Below, one piece after another: positions 23,374-31,579 of a stretch of DNA of 64,000 nt. Source of the DNA: Paraplanobispora siamensis. Its GTDB lineage: Bacteria > Actinomycetota > Actinomycetes > Streptosporangiales > Streptosporangiaceae. The notes under the pieces are model-generated. The model was not told the origin of the DNA, ran no database searches, and saw only the letters and a program-made list of their open reading frames with translations. Within the stretch, counting starts at the first letter, position 1, and each line of letters begins with the position of its first letter. Where the stretch lies: NCBI RefSeq assembly GCF_016863175.1, contig NZ_BOOJ01000022.1:186001-250000 (forward strand). The letters are read 5' to 3'. Made by a program: the position numbers and the translations under genes.

Positions 23374-23808
23374 ATGGATGATTGGGTCATCTGGTTGATC
23401 CTCGCGGTGGTTCTCGGCGTCGCCGAGATCTTCACTCTCACCACCGCCCTCGGCCTGCTCGCGGGCGCCTCGCTGTTCGCCGCCCTCTCAGCCGTGATCG
23501 GACTTCCCGTCCCCCTCCAACTGCTCGTCTTCGCCGGATCCCTCGTCGCCGGGGTCGTCGTGGTCCGTCCCATCGCCAAACGGCACATGCTCCAGCCCCC
23601 GCCGTCCCAGCGGTTCGGCGTGCAGGCGCTGGTGGGCAAGACCGCCTACGTGACCAGCGAGGTCACCGGCCGCGACGGCCGCATCAGGCTGGCCGGCGAG
23701 GAGTGGTCGGCCAGGGCCTACGACGAGACCCTCGTGATCCCGGAGGGGGCGACCGTCGACGTCATAGAGATCGAGGGCGCGACCGCTCTCGTATATCCCA
23801 GGGAGTGA
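23374..23808 (+). CDS. NfeD-family membrane protein
   Basis: A 144-aa protein. Two hydrophobic segments (VIWLILAVVLGVAEIFTL and a stretch to about residue 65) are followed by a small OB-fold domain (GVQALVGKTAYVTSEVTGRDGRIRLAGEEWSAR). NfeD proteins partner with SPFH proteins in membrane microdomain organisation, and the next gene encodes exactly such a protein 3 nt downstream. ATG 23374 is chosen over an upstream GTG because AGGAGGG lies 8 nt before it and the hydrophobic segment begins at once. Confidence 0.9.
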   Translation: MDDWVIWLILAVVLGVAEIFTLTTALGLLAGASLFAALSAVIGLPVPLQLLVFAGSLVAGVVVVRPIAKRHMLQPPPSQRFGVQALVGKTAYVTSEVTGRDGRIRLAGEEWSARAYDETLVIPEGATVDVIEIEGATALVYPRE

Positions 23809-23811
23809 CCC

Positions 23812-24885
23812 ATGGATCCGCTGCTGGTCGTCGGTATCCTCATCGTCCTGTTCGCCTTCTTCACGGTCGTGAGATCGGTGCGGATCGTTCCCCAGGCCCG
23901 GGCCAGGAACGTCGAGCGGCTCGGCCGCTACCACCGGACGCTCCAGCCCGGCCTGAGCTTCGTCATCCCCTACATCGACCGGGTCTACCCGATGATCGAT
24001 CTGCGCGAGCAGGTCGTCTCCTTCCGCCCGCAGCCGGTGATCACCGAGGACAACCTCGTCGTCGAGATCGACACCGTGCTCTACTTCCAGGTCACCGACC
24101 CGCGCGCGGCGGCCTACGAGATCGCCAACTACATCCAGGCGATCGAGCAGCTGACGGTCACCACGCTGCGCAACGTCATCGGCTCCATGGACCTGGAGAT
24201 GACGCTCACCTCGCGTGACACGATCAACAGCCAGCTGCGCGGCGTGCTGGACGAGGCGACCGGCAAGTGGGGCATCCGGGTCAACCGGGTCGAGATAAAG
24301 GCCATCGACCCGCCGAAGACCATCAAGGACGCGATGGAGAAGCAGATGCGCGCCGAGCGGGACAAGCGCGCCGCCATCCTCAACGCCGAGGGCCAGCGCC
24401 AGTCGCAGATCCTCACCGCCGAGGGCGACAAGCAGAGCGCCATCCTGCGCGCCGAGGGCGAGCGCAGCGCGGCCATCCTCAAGGCCCAGGGCCAGGCGCA
24501 GGCCATCGACGAGGTCTTCCAGTCCGTGCACCGCAACGACCCCGACCCCAAGCTGCTGGCCTACCAGTACCTCCAGGTGCTCCCCGAGCTGGCCAAGGGC
24601 CAGGGCAACACCTTCTGGGTCATCCCCAGCGAGGTCACCTCCGCCCTGCAGGGCGTCTCCAAGGCCTTCACCGAGTCCCTCCCCCGCTCCTCCGCCACCC
24701 GCGAGCTGTCCGGGGAGGACAGGTCCACCGCCGCCAAGGAGGCCGCCCAGGCCGAGCGGGCCGCCGCCGAGGCGGTCGCCGAGGCGGCCGAGACCGACGC
24801 CGGCCCCCGCCAGCTCGGCCCCGGCCCCGTCACCCCCGACGCCCTCGCCGACCTGCAGCGTCAGCACGACAACGCCCAGCCCTGA
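23812..24885 (+). CDS. SPFH/Band 7 (stomatin-like) membrane scaffold protein
   Basis: A 357-aa protein with an N-terminal membrane anchor (LLVVGILIVLFAFFTVV), a Band 7 domain from about residue 25 (VRIVPQARARNVERLGRYHRTLQPGL) to 200, then a long Ala/Glu-rich coiled coil with repeats (AAILNAEGQRQSQILTAEGD). The family forms cage-like oligomers that organise membrane domains and membrane proteases. It is the expected operon partner of the NfeD gene, 3 nt upstream. The C-terminal 60 residues are acidic and Ala-rich. An inverted repeat, ATCCCGCCC (24895-24903) with GGGCGGGAT (24941-24949), follows the stop and may help termination. Confidence 0.92.
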   Translation: MDPLLVVGILIVLFAFFTVVRSVRIVPQARARNVERLGRYHRTLQPGLSFVIPYIDRVYPMIDLREQVVSFRPQPVITEDNLVVEIDTVLYFQVTDPRAAAYEIANYIQAIEQLTVTTLRNVIGSMDLEMTLTSRDTINSQLRGVLDEATGKWGIRVNRVEIKAIDPPKTIKDAMEKQMRAERDKRAAILNAEGQRQSQILTAEGDKQSAILRAEGERSAAILKAQGQAQAIDEVFQSVHRNDPDPKLLAYQYLQVLPELAKGQGNTFWVIPSEVTSALQGVSKAFTESLPRSSATRELSGEDRSTAAKEAAQAERAAAEAVAEAAETDAGPRQLGPGPVTPDALADLQRQHDNAQP

Positions 24886-24990
24886 CCTCTTGCGATCCCG
24901 CCCGCGGCCCCCTCCCGCGCCGACCGTGAAGCCCAGCTGTGGGCGGGATTAAGAAAACCGCGATGGACTCATCTCGGATTGACCGGGCAC

Positions 24991-25008
24991 AGTGCGTAGG
25001 GTCGCACT
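24991..25008 (+). promoter_or_regulatory. Palindrome enclosing a -10 box before tdh
   Basis: AGTGCG (24991-24996) and CGCACT (25003-25008) form a perfect inverted repeat whose 6-nt centre is TAGGGT, a typical -10 hexamer. A repressor bound here would block RNA polymerase on the tdh-kbl promoter. No good -35 is spaced correctly; TTGACC lies 12 nt upstream. Confidence 0.4.
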
Positions 25009-25023
25009 GAGGGGGAATCCGAG

Positions 25024-26052
25024 ATGAAAGCGCTGGTCAAGGCCGAAGCCCGGCCGGGTCTGCAGCTGCTGGACGTACCCGAGCCCGAGGTCGGGCCCGG
25101 AGAGGTGCTGATCAAGGTGCTGCGCACCGGGATCTGCGGCACCGACCTGCACATCCGGAACTTCGACGCGTGGGCGCAGCAGACGCTGAGGCTCCCGCTC
25201 ATCGTGGGGCACGAGTTCTGCGGCGAGGTCGTCGAGGTGGCTCCGGGCGTGACGGACGTCGCGGTCGGCGACCTGGTCAGCGGCGAGGGGCACATCGTCT
25301 GCGGCAAGTGCCGCAACTGCATGGCCGGGCGGCGGCACCTGTGCCGCAACACGATCGGGCTCGGGGTGAACCGCGACGGCGCCTTCGCCGAGTACGTGAC
25401 GCTGCCGGCCTCCAACGTGTGGGTGCACCGGGTCCCGGTGGACCCCGACGTGGCCGCCATCTTCGACCCGTTCGGCAACGCCGTGCACACCGCCCTGTCG
25501 TTCTCGCTGGTCAGCGAGGACGTGCTGATCACCGGGGCCGGGCCGATCGGGCTGATGGCCGCGGCCGTGGCCACCCACGTCGGCGCGCGCAACGTGGTCA
25601 TCACCGACGTCAGTCCCGAGCGCCTGGCCATCGCCGACAAGCTCGGGGTCAACCTGGCGCTGAACGTGGCCGAGACGTCCATCGCCGAGGGCATGGAGCG
25701 GCTCGGCATGCGCGAGGGCTTCGACGTGGGCCTGGAGATGTCCGGCAACCCGCAGGCGCTCCGCGACATGATCGCGAACATGACCCACGGCGGGAAGATC
25801 GCCATGCTGGGCCTTCCCGCCGAGGAGTTCGCCGTCGACTTCGCGACGGTCGTGACCTCGATGATCACGATCAAGGGCATCTACGGGCGGGAGATGTTCG
25901 AGACGTGGTACGCCATGTCGGTGCTCCTGGAGAAGGGCCTCGACCTGTCCCCCGTCATCACCGACCGCTTCTCCCACCGCGACTTCGAGGCGGCCTTCGA
26001 CACCGCCGCGAGCGGCAAGACCGGCAAGATCATCATGGATTGGACGGCCTGA
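25024..26052 (+). CDS. tdh: L-threonine 3-dehydrogenase
   Basis: A 342-aa zinc- and NAD-dependent medium-chain dehydrogenase that oxidises threonine to 2-amino-3-ketobutyrate. Catalytic zinc ligands lie in GICGTDLHI (Cys about 38) and GHEFCGEVV; the structural zinc cysteines are in [15 protein letters not shown]. The Rossmann motif [12 protein letters not shown] is near residue 170. [12 protein letters not shown] is a Tdh signature not shared by general alcohol dehydrogenases. Length matches the family (341-343). The stop overlaps the kbl start by one base, and the two enzymes act in sequence. Confidence 0.95.
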   Translation: MKALVKAEARPGLQLLDVPEPEVGPGEVLIKVLRTGICGTDLHIRNFDAWAQQTLRLPLIVGHEFCGEVVEVAPGVTDVAVGDLVSGEGHIVCGKCRNCMAGRRHLCRNTIGLGVNRDGAFAEYVTLPASNVWVHRVPVDPDVAAIFDPFGNAVHTALSFSLVSEDVLITGAGPIGLMAAAVATHVGARNVVITDVSPERLAIADKLGVNLALNVAETSIAEGMERLGMREGFDVGLEMSGNPQALRDMIANMTHGGKIAMLGLPAEEFAVDFATVVTSMITIKGIYGREMFETWYAMSVLLEKGLDLSPVITDRFSHRDFEAAFDTAASGKTGKIIMDWTA

Positions 26053-27233
26053 TGTTCGACGACATCCGCGACGACCTGCGCGCCACCCTCGACGAGATCG
26101 CCTCCGCGGGCCTGCTCAAGCCGGAGCGGGTCATCACCACCCCGCAGCGGGCCGGCATCGCCGTCACCGCCGCGGGCGGGCCCCTCGAGGTGCTGAACTT
26201 CTGCGCCAACAACTACCTGGGCCTGGCCGACCACCCCGAGCTGGTGGCCGCCGCCAAGGAGGCACTGGACCGCTGGGGCTTCGGCATGGCCTCGGTCCGC
26301 TTCATCTGCGGCACCCAGGAGGTGCACAAGGAGCTGGAGGCGCGGCTGGCGGAGTTCCTCGGCCAGGAGGACACCGTCCTGTACAGCTCGTGCTTCGACG
26401 CCAACGGCGGAGTGTTCGAGACGCTGCTCGACGACCGCGACGCGGTGATCTCCGACGCGCTCAACCACGCGAGCATCATCGACGGCATCCGGCTGTGCAA
26501 GGCCCGCCGCCTGCGCTACGCCAACCGCGACATGGCCGAGCTGGAGGCCCGGCTCAAGGAGGCCGCCGACGCCCGGCGCAAGCTGATCGTCACCGACGGC
26601 GTGTTCTCCATGGACGGCTACTTCGCCCCGCTGGACGAGATCTGCGACCTGGCCGAGCGCTACGGCGCCATGGTCATGGTCGACGACTCGCACGCGGTCG
26701 GCTTCATCGGCGAGGGCGGCGCGGGCACCCCCGAGCTGTACGGCGTGCGCGACCGGGTCGACATCATCACCGGCACCCTCGGCAAGGCGCTCGGCGGGGC
26801 GAGCGGCGGCTACACGGCGGCCCGCAAGGAGATCTGCGAGCTGCTGCGCCAGCGTTCGCGCCCCTACCTGTTCTCCAACTCCCTCGCCCCGGTGATCGCC
26901 GCCACCTCGCTGCGCGTCCTGGAGATGATCAGCGGCTCCAGCGAGGCCCGCGAGCGGCTGCGCGCCAACACCGAGCGGTTCCGCACGAAGATGACCGAGG
27001 CGGGCTTCGACCTCCTGCCCGGCCACCACCCCATCGTCCCGGTGATGATCGGCGACGCGGCCCAGGCCGGCGCGATGGCCGAGCGCCTGCTCGAACAGGG
27101 CATCTACGTGATCGGCTTCTCCTACCCGGTGGTCCCGCACGGCCAGGCCCGCATCCGGGTCCAGCTCTCGGCGGCCCACTCCGCCGGGGACGTCGACCGG
27201 GCCGTGGAGGCGTTCGTCACCGCCCGGGGATAA
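26052..27233 (+). CDS. kbl: Glycine C-acetyltransferase (2-amino-3-ketobutyrate CoA ligase)
   Basis: A 393-aa PLP enzyme that splits 2-amino-3-ketobutyrate with CoA into glycine and acetyl-CoA, the step after Tdh. Family landmarks are [16 protein letters not shown] near residue 45, [43 protein letters not shown] and the PLP lysine in [15 protein letters not shown] near residue 246. YLFSNSLAP and the end region complete the alpha-oxoamine synthase fold. ATG 26052 follows the tdh stop with a one-base overlap (TGATG). Length fits Kbl (about 395). Confidence 0.95.
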   Translation: MFDDIRDDLRATLDEIASAGLLKPERVITTPQRAGIAVTAAGGPLEVLNFCANNYLGLADHPELVAAAKEALDRWGFGMASVRFICGTQEVHKELEARLAEFLGQEDTVLYSSCFDANGGVFETLLDDRDAVISDALNHASIIDGIRLCKARRLRYANRDMAELEARLKEAADARRKLIVTDGVFSMDGYFAPLDEICDLAERYGAMVMVDDSHAVGFIGEGGAGTPELYGVRDRVDIITGTLGKALGGASGGYTAARKEICELLRQRSRPYLFSNSLAPVIAATSLRVLEMISGSSEARERLRANTERFRTKMTEAGFDLLPGHHPIVPVMIGDAAQAGAMAERLLEQGIYVIGFSYPVVPHGQARIRVQLSAAHSAGDVDRAVEAFVTARG

Positions 27234-27260
27234 CCGCCCGGGGACGAGACCCGGAACGGC

Positions 27261-27292
27261 GTCCGGGAACGACGTCCGGGAACGACGTCCGG
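27261..27292 (+). repeat. 13-bp tandem repeat after kbl
   Basis: GTCCGGGAACGAC occurs at 27261-27273 and 27274-27286, with a third partial copy to 27292 and a diverged copy before. It lies in the noncoding gap between kbl and the LysR gene. No role is evident. Confidence 0.7.
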
Positions 27293-27346
27293 CTCCGGCC
27301 GGTGAATCGCGAGAGAGCACCGGCCGTCCTCCCCGACAATGGGAGG

Positions 27347-28279
27347 GTGATTGACACGCGTCGGCTGCGGACCCTGCGCGCGGTGGCCGACCACCGGACG
27401 GTCACCGCCGCGGCCGCGGCCCTGCACCTGACGCCCTCCGCCGTCTCCCAGCAGCTGGTCGCCCTGGAGCACGAGGTCGGCCACCGGCTGCTCGACCGCG
27501 ACGGCCGCGGCGTGCGGCTCACCGCCGTGGGACGCATCCTGCTCGGGCACGCCAACGAGGTCCTGGCCCAGCTGGAGCGGGCCGGGGCCGACATCGCCGC
27601 CTACACGGCCGGTACGGCGGGCGAGGTGAAGGTCGCCTCCTTCGCCACCGCCATCGGCCTGGTGGTGGCCCCGGCGATGGGCCAGCTCCGGGAGAAGGAG
27701 CCGGGCATCCAGGTCCGGGTCCTGGACGCCGAGGGCGACCAGAGCCTCACCATGGTCCTGGACGGCGAGGTGGACCTCGCCGTCGCCGTCGAGTACCGCG
27801 GCGCCCCCGCCGAGGACGACCGGCGCCTGTCGCGCATCCCCCTGTACGCCGAGCCGTTCGACGTCGTCCTCCCCCGCGGCCACCGCCTGGCCGGGGACGC
27901 GCCCTGTCCGGCGGAGCCGATCGCCGTCGCGGATCTGGCCGGCGAGGTCTGGATCGGGCCCTACCCGGGCAACCCCTGCCACGACGTGATCGCGCTGGCC
28001 TGCGAGCACGCGGGGTTCACCCCGGACTTCGCGCACTCCTCCGACGACTTCAGCGCGGTGGTCGCGCTGGCCGCGGCGGGGGCGGGCGTGGCCATGGTGC
28101 CGCGCCTGGCGCTGCGCGGGGCGGACCTGTCCGGCGTGGTGATCCGCCCGGCCCCGGGCCCGCAGCGGCGGGTCTTCGCGGCGGTACGGCGCGGCGCCGA
28201 ACGCCACCCCCTGCTCGTCCCCCTGCTCGACGCCCTCCACGACACCGCGGCGGCCCTGCGCCGTACCCCGCCGGCCTGA
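27347..28279 (+). CDS. LysR-family transcriptional regulator
   Basis: A 310-aa regulator. The N-terminal helix-turn-helix reads LRTLRAVADHRTVTAAAAALHLTPSAVSQQLVALEHEVG, followed by the linker and the two-lobed substrate-binding domain (GEVKVASFATAIGLVVAPAMGQLREKEPGIQV..). The target ligand is unknown. The GTG at 27347 has no spaced Shine-Dalgarno, but a -10-like GACAAT (27335-27340) ends 6 nt before it, which fits a leaderless mRNA. It stands alone downstream of kbl and in the same direction, so it could regulate tdh-kbl or genes elsewhere. Confidence 0.9.
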   Translation: MIDTRRLRTLRAVADHRTVTAAAAALHLTPSAVSQQLVALEHEVGHRLLDRDGRGVRLTAVGRILLGHANEVLAQLERAGADIAAYTAGTAGEVKVASFATAIGLVVAPAMGQLREKEPGIQVRVLDAEGDQSLTMVLDGEVDLAVAVEYRGAPAEDDRRLSRIPLYAEPFDVVLPRGHRLAGDAPCPAEPIAVADLAGEVWIGPYPGNPCHDVIALACEHAGFTPDFAHSSDDFSAVVALAAAGAGVAMVPRLALRGADLSGVVIRPAPGPQRRVFAAVRRGAERHPLLVPLLDALHDTAAALRRTPPA

Positions 28280-28434
28280 CCGGGACCCCGGCCGGCCATC
28301 CGGGCCGGCGGTCCGGGCGCGTGGCCGCGGTCCCCCGGACGATTCAGCGGAGCACACCGAAACATCGCGCGGGATTCAACACTTCCGCCCCCGAACCCGT
28401 CTGGGAGGTGACGGACTCAGGAAGGCAGGGGTAA

Positions 28435-28983
28435 GTGGACGACGATTCCCGCTTCGAGGACTTCGTCGCCGAGCGGGCCGACGCACTGCTGCGCTACGGC
28501 TACGTCCTCAGCGGCAACCCGCACGACGCGGCGGACCTCACCCAGGAGGCGCTGATCCGGCTGCACCGCGCCTGGCCGCGGGTTCGCCGGAAGCACGAGC
28601 CGGAGAGCTACGTCCGCACGACCATGGCCCGGCTGCACGTCAGCGTCTGGCGGCTGCGCCGCCGTGAGCGGCTCGTGTGGGACCCGCCGGAGGGCTCCCA
28701 CCTGGACGCGCTGCCCTCCGGCATCGAACAGGAGCTGTGGCGGACCCTTGGAACTCTGCCCCGCAAGCAGCGGGCCGTACTCGTCCTGCGCTACTACGAG
28801 CAACTGACCGACGAGGAGATCGCCGGGGTTCTCGGCGTCTCCAGGGGGACCGTCCGCAGCCACGCGTCCCTCGGCCTGGGCCGGCTCCGCTCAGCCGTAC
28901 CGGACCCGGCGGGTCCCGGCCCGGAGGACCCGGCCGGCCCCGGCGCACCGAACCCGACAGCCACCGGCGGGAGGACCCGATGA
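28435..28983 (+). CDS. SigE-family (ECF-like) RNA polymerase sigma factor
   Basis: A 182-aa sigma factor with region 2 (FEDFVAERADALLRYGYVLSGNPHDAADLTQEALIRLHRAW) and region 4 (LGTLPRKQRAVLVLRYYEQLTDEEIAGVLGVSRGTVRSHASLGLGRL). This is the actinobacterial SigE family. The C-terminal 25 residues are Pro/Gly-rich. The stop overlaps the next start as ATGA; the next gene encodes a membrane protein with a cytoplasmic head, the arrangement expected for a sigma factor and its anti-sigma partner. Confidence 0.9.
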   Translation: MDDDSRFEDFVAERADALLRYGYVLSGNPHDAADLTQEALIRLHRAWPRVRRKHEPESYVRTTMARLHVSVWRLRRRERLVWDPPEGSHLDALPSGIEQELWRTLGTLPRKQRAVLVLRYYEQLTDEEIAGVLGVSRGTVRSHASLGLGRLRSAVPDPAGPGPEDPAGPGAPNPTATGGRTR

Positions 28984-30260
28984 GCGACCACCTGGAAGAC
29001 AACCTCCGTACGACCCTCGGCCACGCCGCCGAACACGCTCCACGTGCCCCGGGCGCCCTGTCGGCGCACGTAGCGGCCCGCTCCCGGCGGCGCAGGGCGC
29101 GCGCGCAGACCCTGCTCGCGGCCGCCGCCGTCATGCTGGTGGCGGGCGGCGCCGGGATCGCCGTGCGCGGGATCGCGGACGGGCCCGTGACCCCCGCGGC
29201 AGGCCCGTTCCCGGCGCCGGGCAGCGGGAGCGCCTCCGGGGCGCCGTCCCCCTCAGGCGAACCGGTGGTGCCCGATCCGGTGGAGAAGGTCTGGCCGGAG
29301 GCCGTCTGGAAGATCCCGGCCAAGCTGTCCGACGGGCGCGAATTCCAGCCGCAGGCCTTCATCGACGACCGCACGCTGCTCCTGGAGACCTCGGAGGGCT
29401 TCGAGAAGGCCGACGCGATCTACTCCTACGATCTGGTCGAGCACCGGGTCCACAAGATCGCTGACATCGGCACCCCGAAGGGGGTGTTCGCCTCCGGTTA
29501 CACGGTGGGCAACGGGCTGATCGTCTGGCAGACGATCGACGAGGCCGACGGCGACGAGAGCACCGCGCCCAGGACCACGGAGTTCTGGTCGGTCCCGGTC
29601 GAGGGGGGACGCCCCACGGCCATCCGCACGGACCGCCCGCTGAGGGGTGGGGCCGACAAGCTCACCGTGACCGGGGACAGGCTCGCCTTCTCCCTCGAAC
29701 GGGGCGGTGTCTTCACGGTTCCTCTCGGGGGCGGGACCGTGGAGCCGGTGCCCGGAGCCGACAACCATCACATCTTGCGCTGGCCCTGGGTGGGTACGCC
29801 GGGCAGGCATCCGCGGGACGGGGCGACCGCGTTCGGAGAGCTGGTCAACGTCGAGAACGGCGATGTGGACGAGGCGGTCGTCCGGCCCGGCGAGCGAGAT
29901 GTGAGGTGCGGCGTGACGGCATGCGTCGGCACGAGGCCCGACGGCGGATCCGCCTTCTTCCGCCTCCGCGACGGTTCCCGGGAACGCGACATCCCCGGCG
30001 GCGGGGAGCCGCCTGCGGGACTCGTCGCCGACCGCCTCCACACCGTGCGTCTGCCCGTGCCGCCCGGCGGGCAGTACCTGCACGACCTGGTCACCGGCAG
30101 GTCCGGCGACCTGGGGATCCGGCCCGACGCCAAGGGTCAGTCGGTCAGCGTGGAGCCCGGGATCGGCGACGGCCGCCTGGTGAGCTATCCGCTCAAGGGC
30201 GAGTATGTGATCATCGACCTCGCGAGGATCGCCGCGGAGAGTCCTGCGGGAACCTCATGA
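28980..30260 (+). CDS. Membrane protein coupled to the sigma factor; extracellular propeller-like domain
   Basis: A 426-aa single-pass protein. A short cytoplasmic part (LEDNLRTTLGHAAEHAPRAPGALSAHVAARSRRRRAR) precedes one membrane helix (TLLAAAAVMLVAGGAGIAV), a Pro/Ser linker and an external domain of about 330 residues with repeated strand motifs (TLLLETSEGFEKADAIYSYDLVEHRVHKIADIG, VEGGRPTAIR, VFTVPLGGGTVEPVPG), like a beta-propeller. It lacks a recognisable zinc-binding anti-sigma HxxxCxxC motif. It is translationally coupled to the sigma gene by ATGA, so a role as anti-sigma or signal sensor is inferred from context, not from motif. Confidence 0.82.
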   Translation: MSDHLEDNLRTTLGHAAEHAPRAPGALSAHVAARSRRRRARAQTLLAAAAVMLVAGGAGIAVRGIADGPVTPAAGPFPAPGSGSASGAPSPSGEPVVPDPVEKVWPEAVWKIPAKLSDGREFQPQAFIDDRTLLLETSEGFEKADAIYSYDLVEHRVHKIADIGTPKGVFASGYTVGNGLIVWQTIDEADGDESTAPRTTEFWSVPVEGGRPTAIRTDRPLRGGADKLTVTGDRLAFSLERGGVFTVPLGGGTVEPVPGADNHHILRWPWVGTPGRHPRDGATAFGELVNVENGDVDEAVVRPGERDVRCGVTACVGTRPDGGSAFFRLRDGSRERDIPGGGEPPAGLVADRLHTVRLPVPPGGQYLHDLVTGRSGDLGIRPDAKGQSVSVEPGIGDGRLVSYPLKGEYVIIDLARIAAESPAGTS

Positions 30261-30355
30261 GAATCCGGTATGGACGCTCCGGGGGCGCCGGGGCACGCTG
30301 AACACGAGGACACCGGAGCGCACCGGGACCGCGGTGCCGGGAGGGAGCCGACCGC

Positions 30356-31561
30356 ATGCGGATCGATCTGCTTGAGGACACCTGGGAGCGGGAGGTCCCG
30401 CACGACCAGTTCGCCTACCTGCGCAGGGAGGCTCCGGTCTTCTGGCACGACGTCCCGGACGACACCGGCTTCTGGGCCCTGACGCGTTACCACGACATCA
30501 GGACGGTCAGCCGCGACCACCAGACCTGGTCCACCGAGGCCGGCAGCACCTTCATCCGCACGCTCTCCCCGCAGGAGCTGGAGATCACCCGGATGATGCT
30601 GCTCACCATGGACCCGCCCAAGCAGACCCGCTACCGCAAGCTGGTCAGCGCGGGCTTCACCCCCCGCATGATCGGGAAGCTGGCGGAGACGATCCGGGAG
30701 CGCGCCGCGCGGATCGCCGACACGGTGGCCGAGAAGGGGGGCGAGGTCGAGTTCGTCTCCGACGTGGCCCAGCACCTCCCCCTCCAGACGATCTGCGCGA
30801 TGGTCGGCGTGCCCGAGGCGGACCAGAAGATGATCTTCGACTGGTCCAACCGGATGATCGGTTTCCAGGATCCCGACTTCCTGACCAGCTCCGACGACAG
30901 CGACACCGCCGGGGCGGAGATGTTCGCCTACTGCGACGGGCTGGTCGCCGAGCGGCGCGCCGACCCCCGCGACGACATCCTGACCGTGCTGGTCCAGGCG
31001 GAGATCGACGGGGACCGGCTCACCTCCGACGAGATCGACGCCTTCTTCGTCATGCTCACCGTGGCCGGCAACGAGACGACCCGCAACCTGATCTCGCACG
31101 CCGTGCTGGCCCTGATCGAGCGCCCGGAGGTCTACCGCGAGCTGGCCGGGAACCTCGACGACGACGACCTGTGGCGCTCGGCCACCGAGGAGTTCCTGCG
31201 CTGGGGCTCCTCCATCCACAACTTCCGGCGTACGGCGCTGCGGGACACCGAGCTGCACGGTCAGAAGATCGCCGAGGGCGAGAAGATCGTCACCTACTAC
31301 GCCTCCGCCAACTACGACGAGGAGGTGTTCACCGACCCCCGCACCCTCGACATCCGCCGCACCCCCAACGAGCACCTGACCTTCGGCGGCGGCGGTCCCC
31401 ACTTCTGCCTGGGCGCGGGCCTGGCCCGCACCCAGATCACGGCGATGGTCCGCGAGCTGCTGCGGCGCTTCCCCGCCGCCGAGCTCACCGCCCCGCCCCG
31501 GCGCATGCGCTCCGACTTCATCAACGGCATCAAGCACATGCCGGTCCGCTTCCGGCTCTGA
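30356..31561 (+). CDS. Cytochrome P450
   Basis: A 401-aa soluble P450. The I-helix motif is VAGNETTRN, the K-helix ExxR is EEFLR, and the heme loop is FGGGGPHFCLGAGLAR with the axial cysteine at residue 351. The segment MLLTMDPPKQTRYRKLVSAGFTPRMI resembles the mycobacterial CYP124/125/142 group of sterol and branched-lipid hydroxylases. It needs a ferredoxin and reductase, neither of which is encoded nearby. GGGAGGGA precedes the ATG. It stands alone after the sigma factor pair and converges on the dynamin genes. Substrate is unknown. Confidence 0.93.
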   Translation: MRIDLLEDTWEREVPHDQFAYLRREAPVFWHDVPDDTGFWALTRYHDIRTVSRDHQTWSTEAGSTFIRTLSPQELEITRMMLLTMDPPKQTRYRKLVSAGFTPRMIGKLAETIRERAARIADTVAEKGGEVEFVSDVAQHLPLQTICAMVGVPEADQKMIFDWSNRMIGFQDPDFLTSSDDSDTAGAEMFAYCDGLVAERRADPRDDILTVLVQAEIDGDRLTSDEIDAFFVMLTVAGNETTRNLISHAVLALIERPEVYRELAGNLDDDDLWRSATEEFLRWGSSIHNFRRTALRDTELHGQKIAEGEKIVTYYASANYDEEVFTDPRTLDIRRTPNEHLTFGGGGPHFCLGAGLARTQITAMVRELLRRFPAAELTAPPRRMRSDFINGIKHMPVRFRL

Positions 31562-31579
31562 GCTGGGCCCGCCCGCCTT

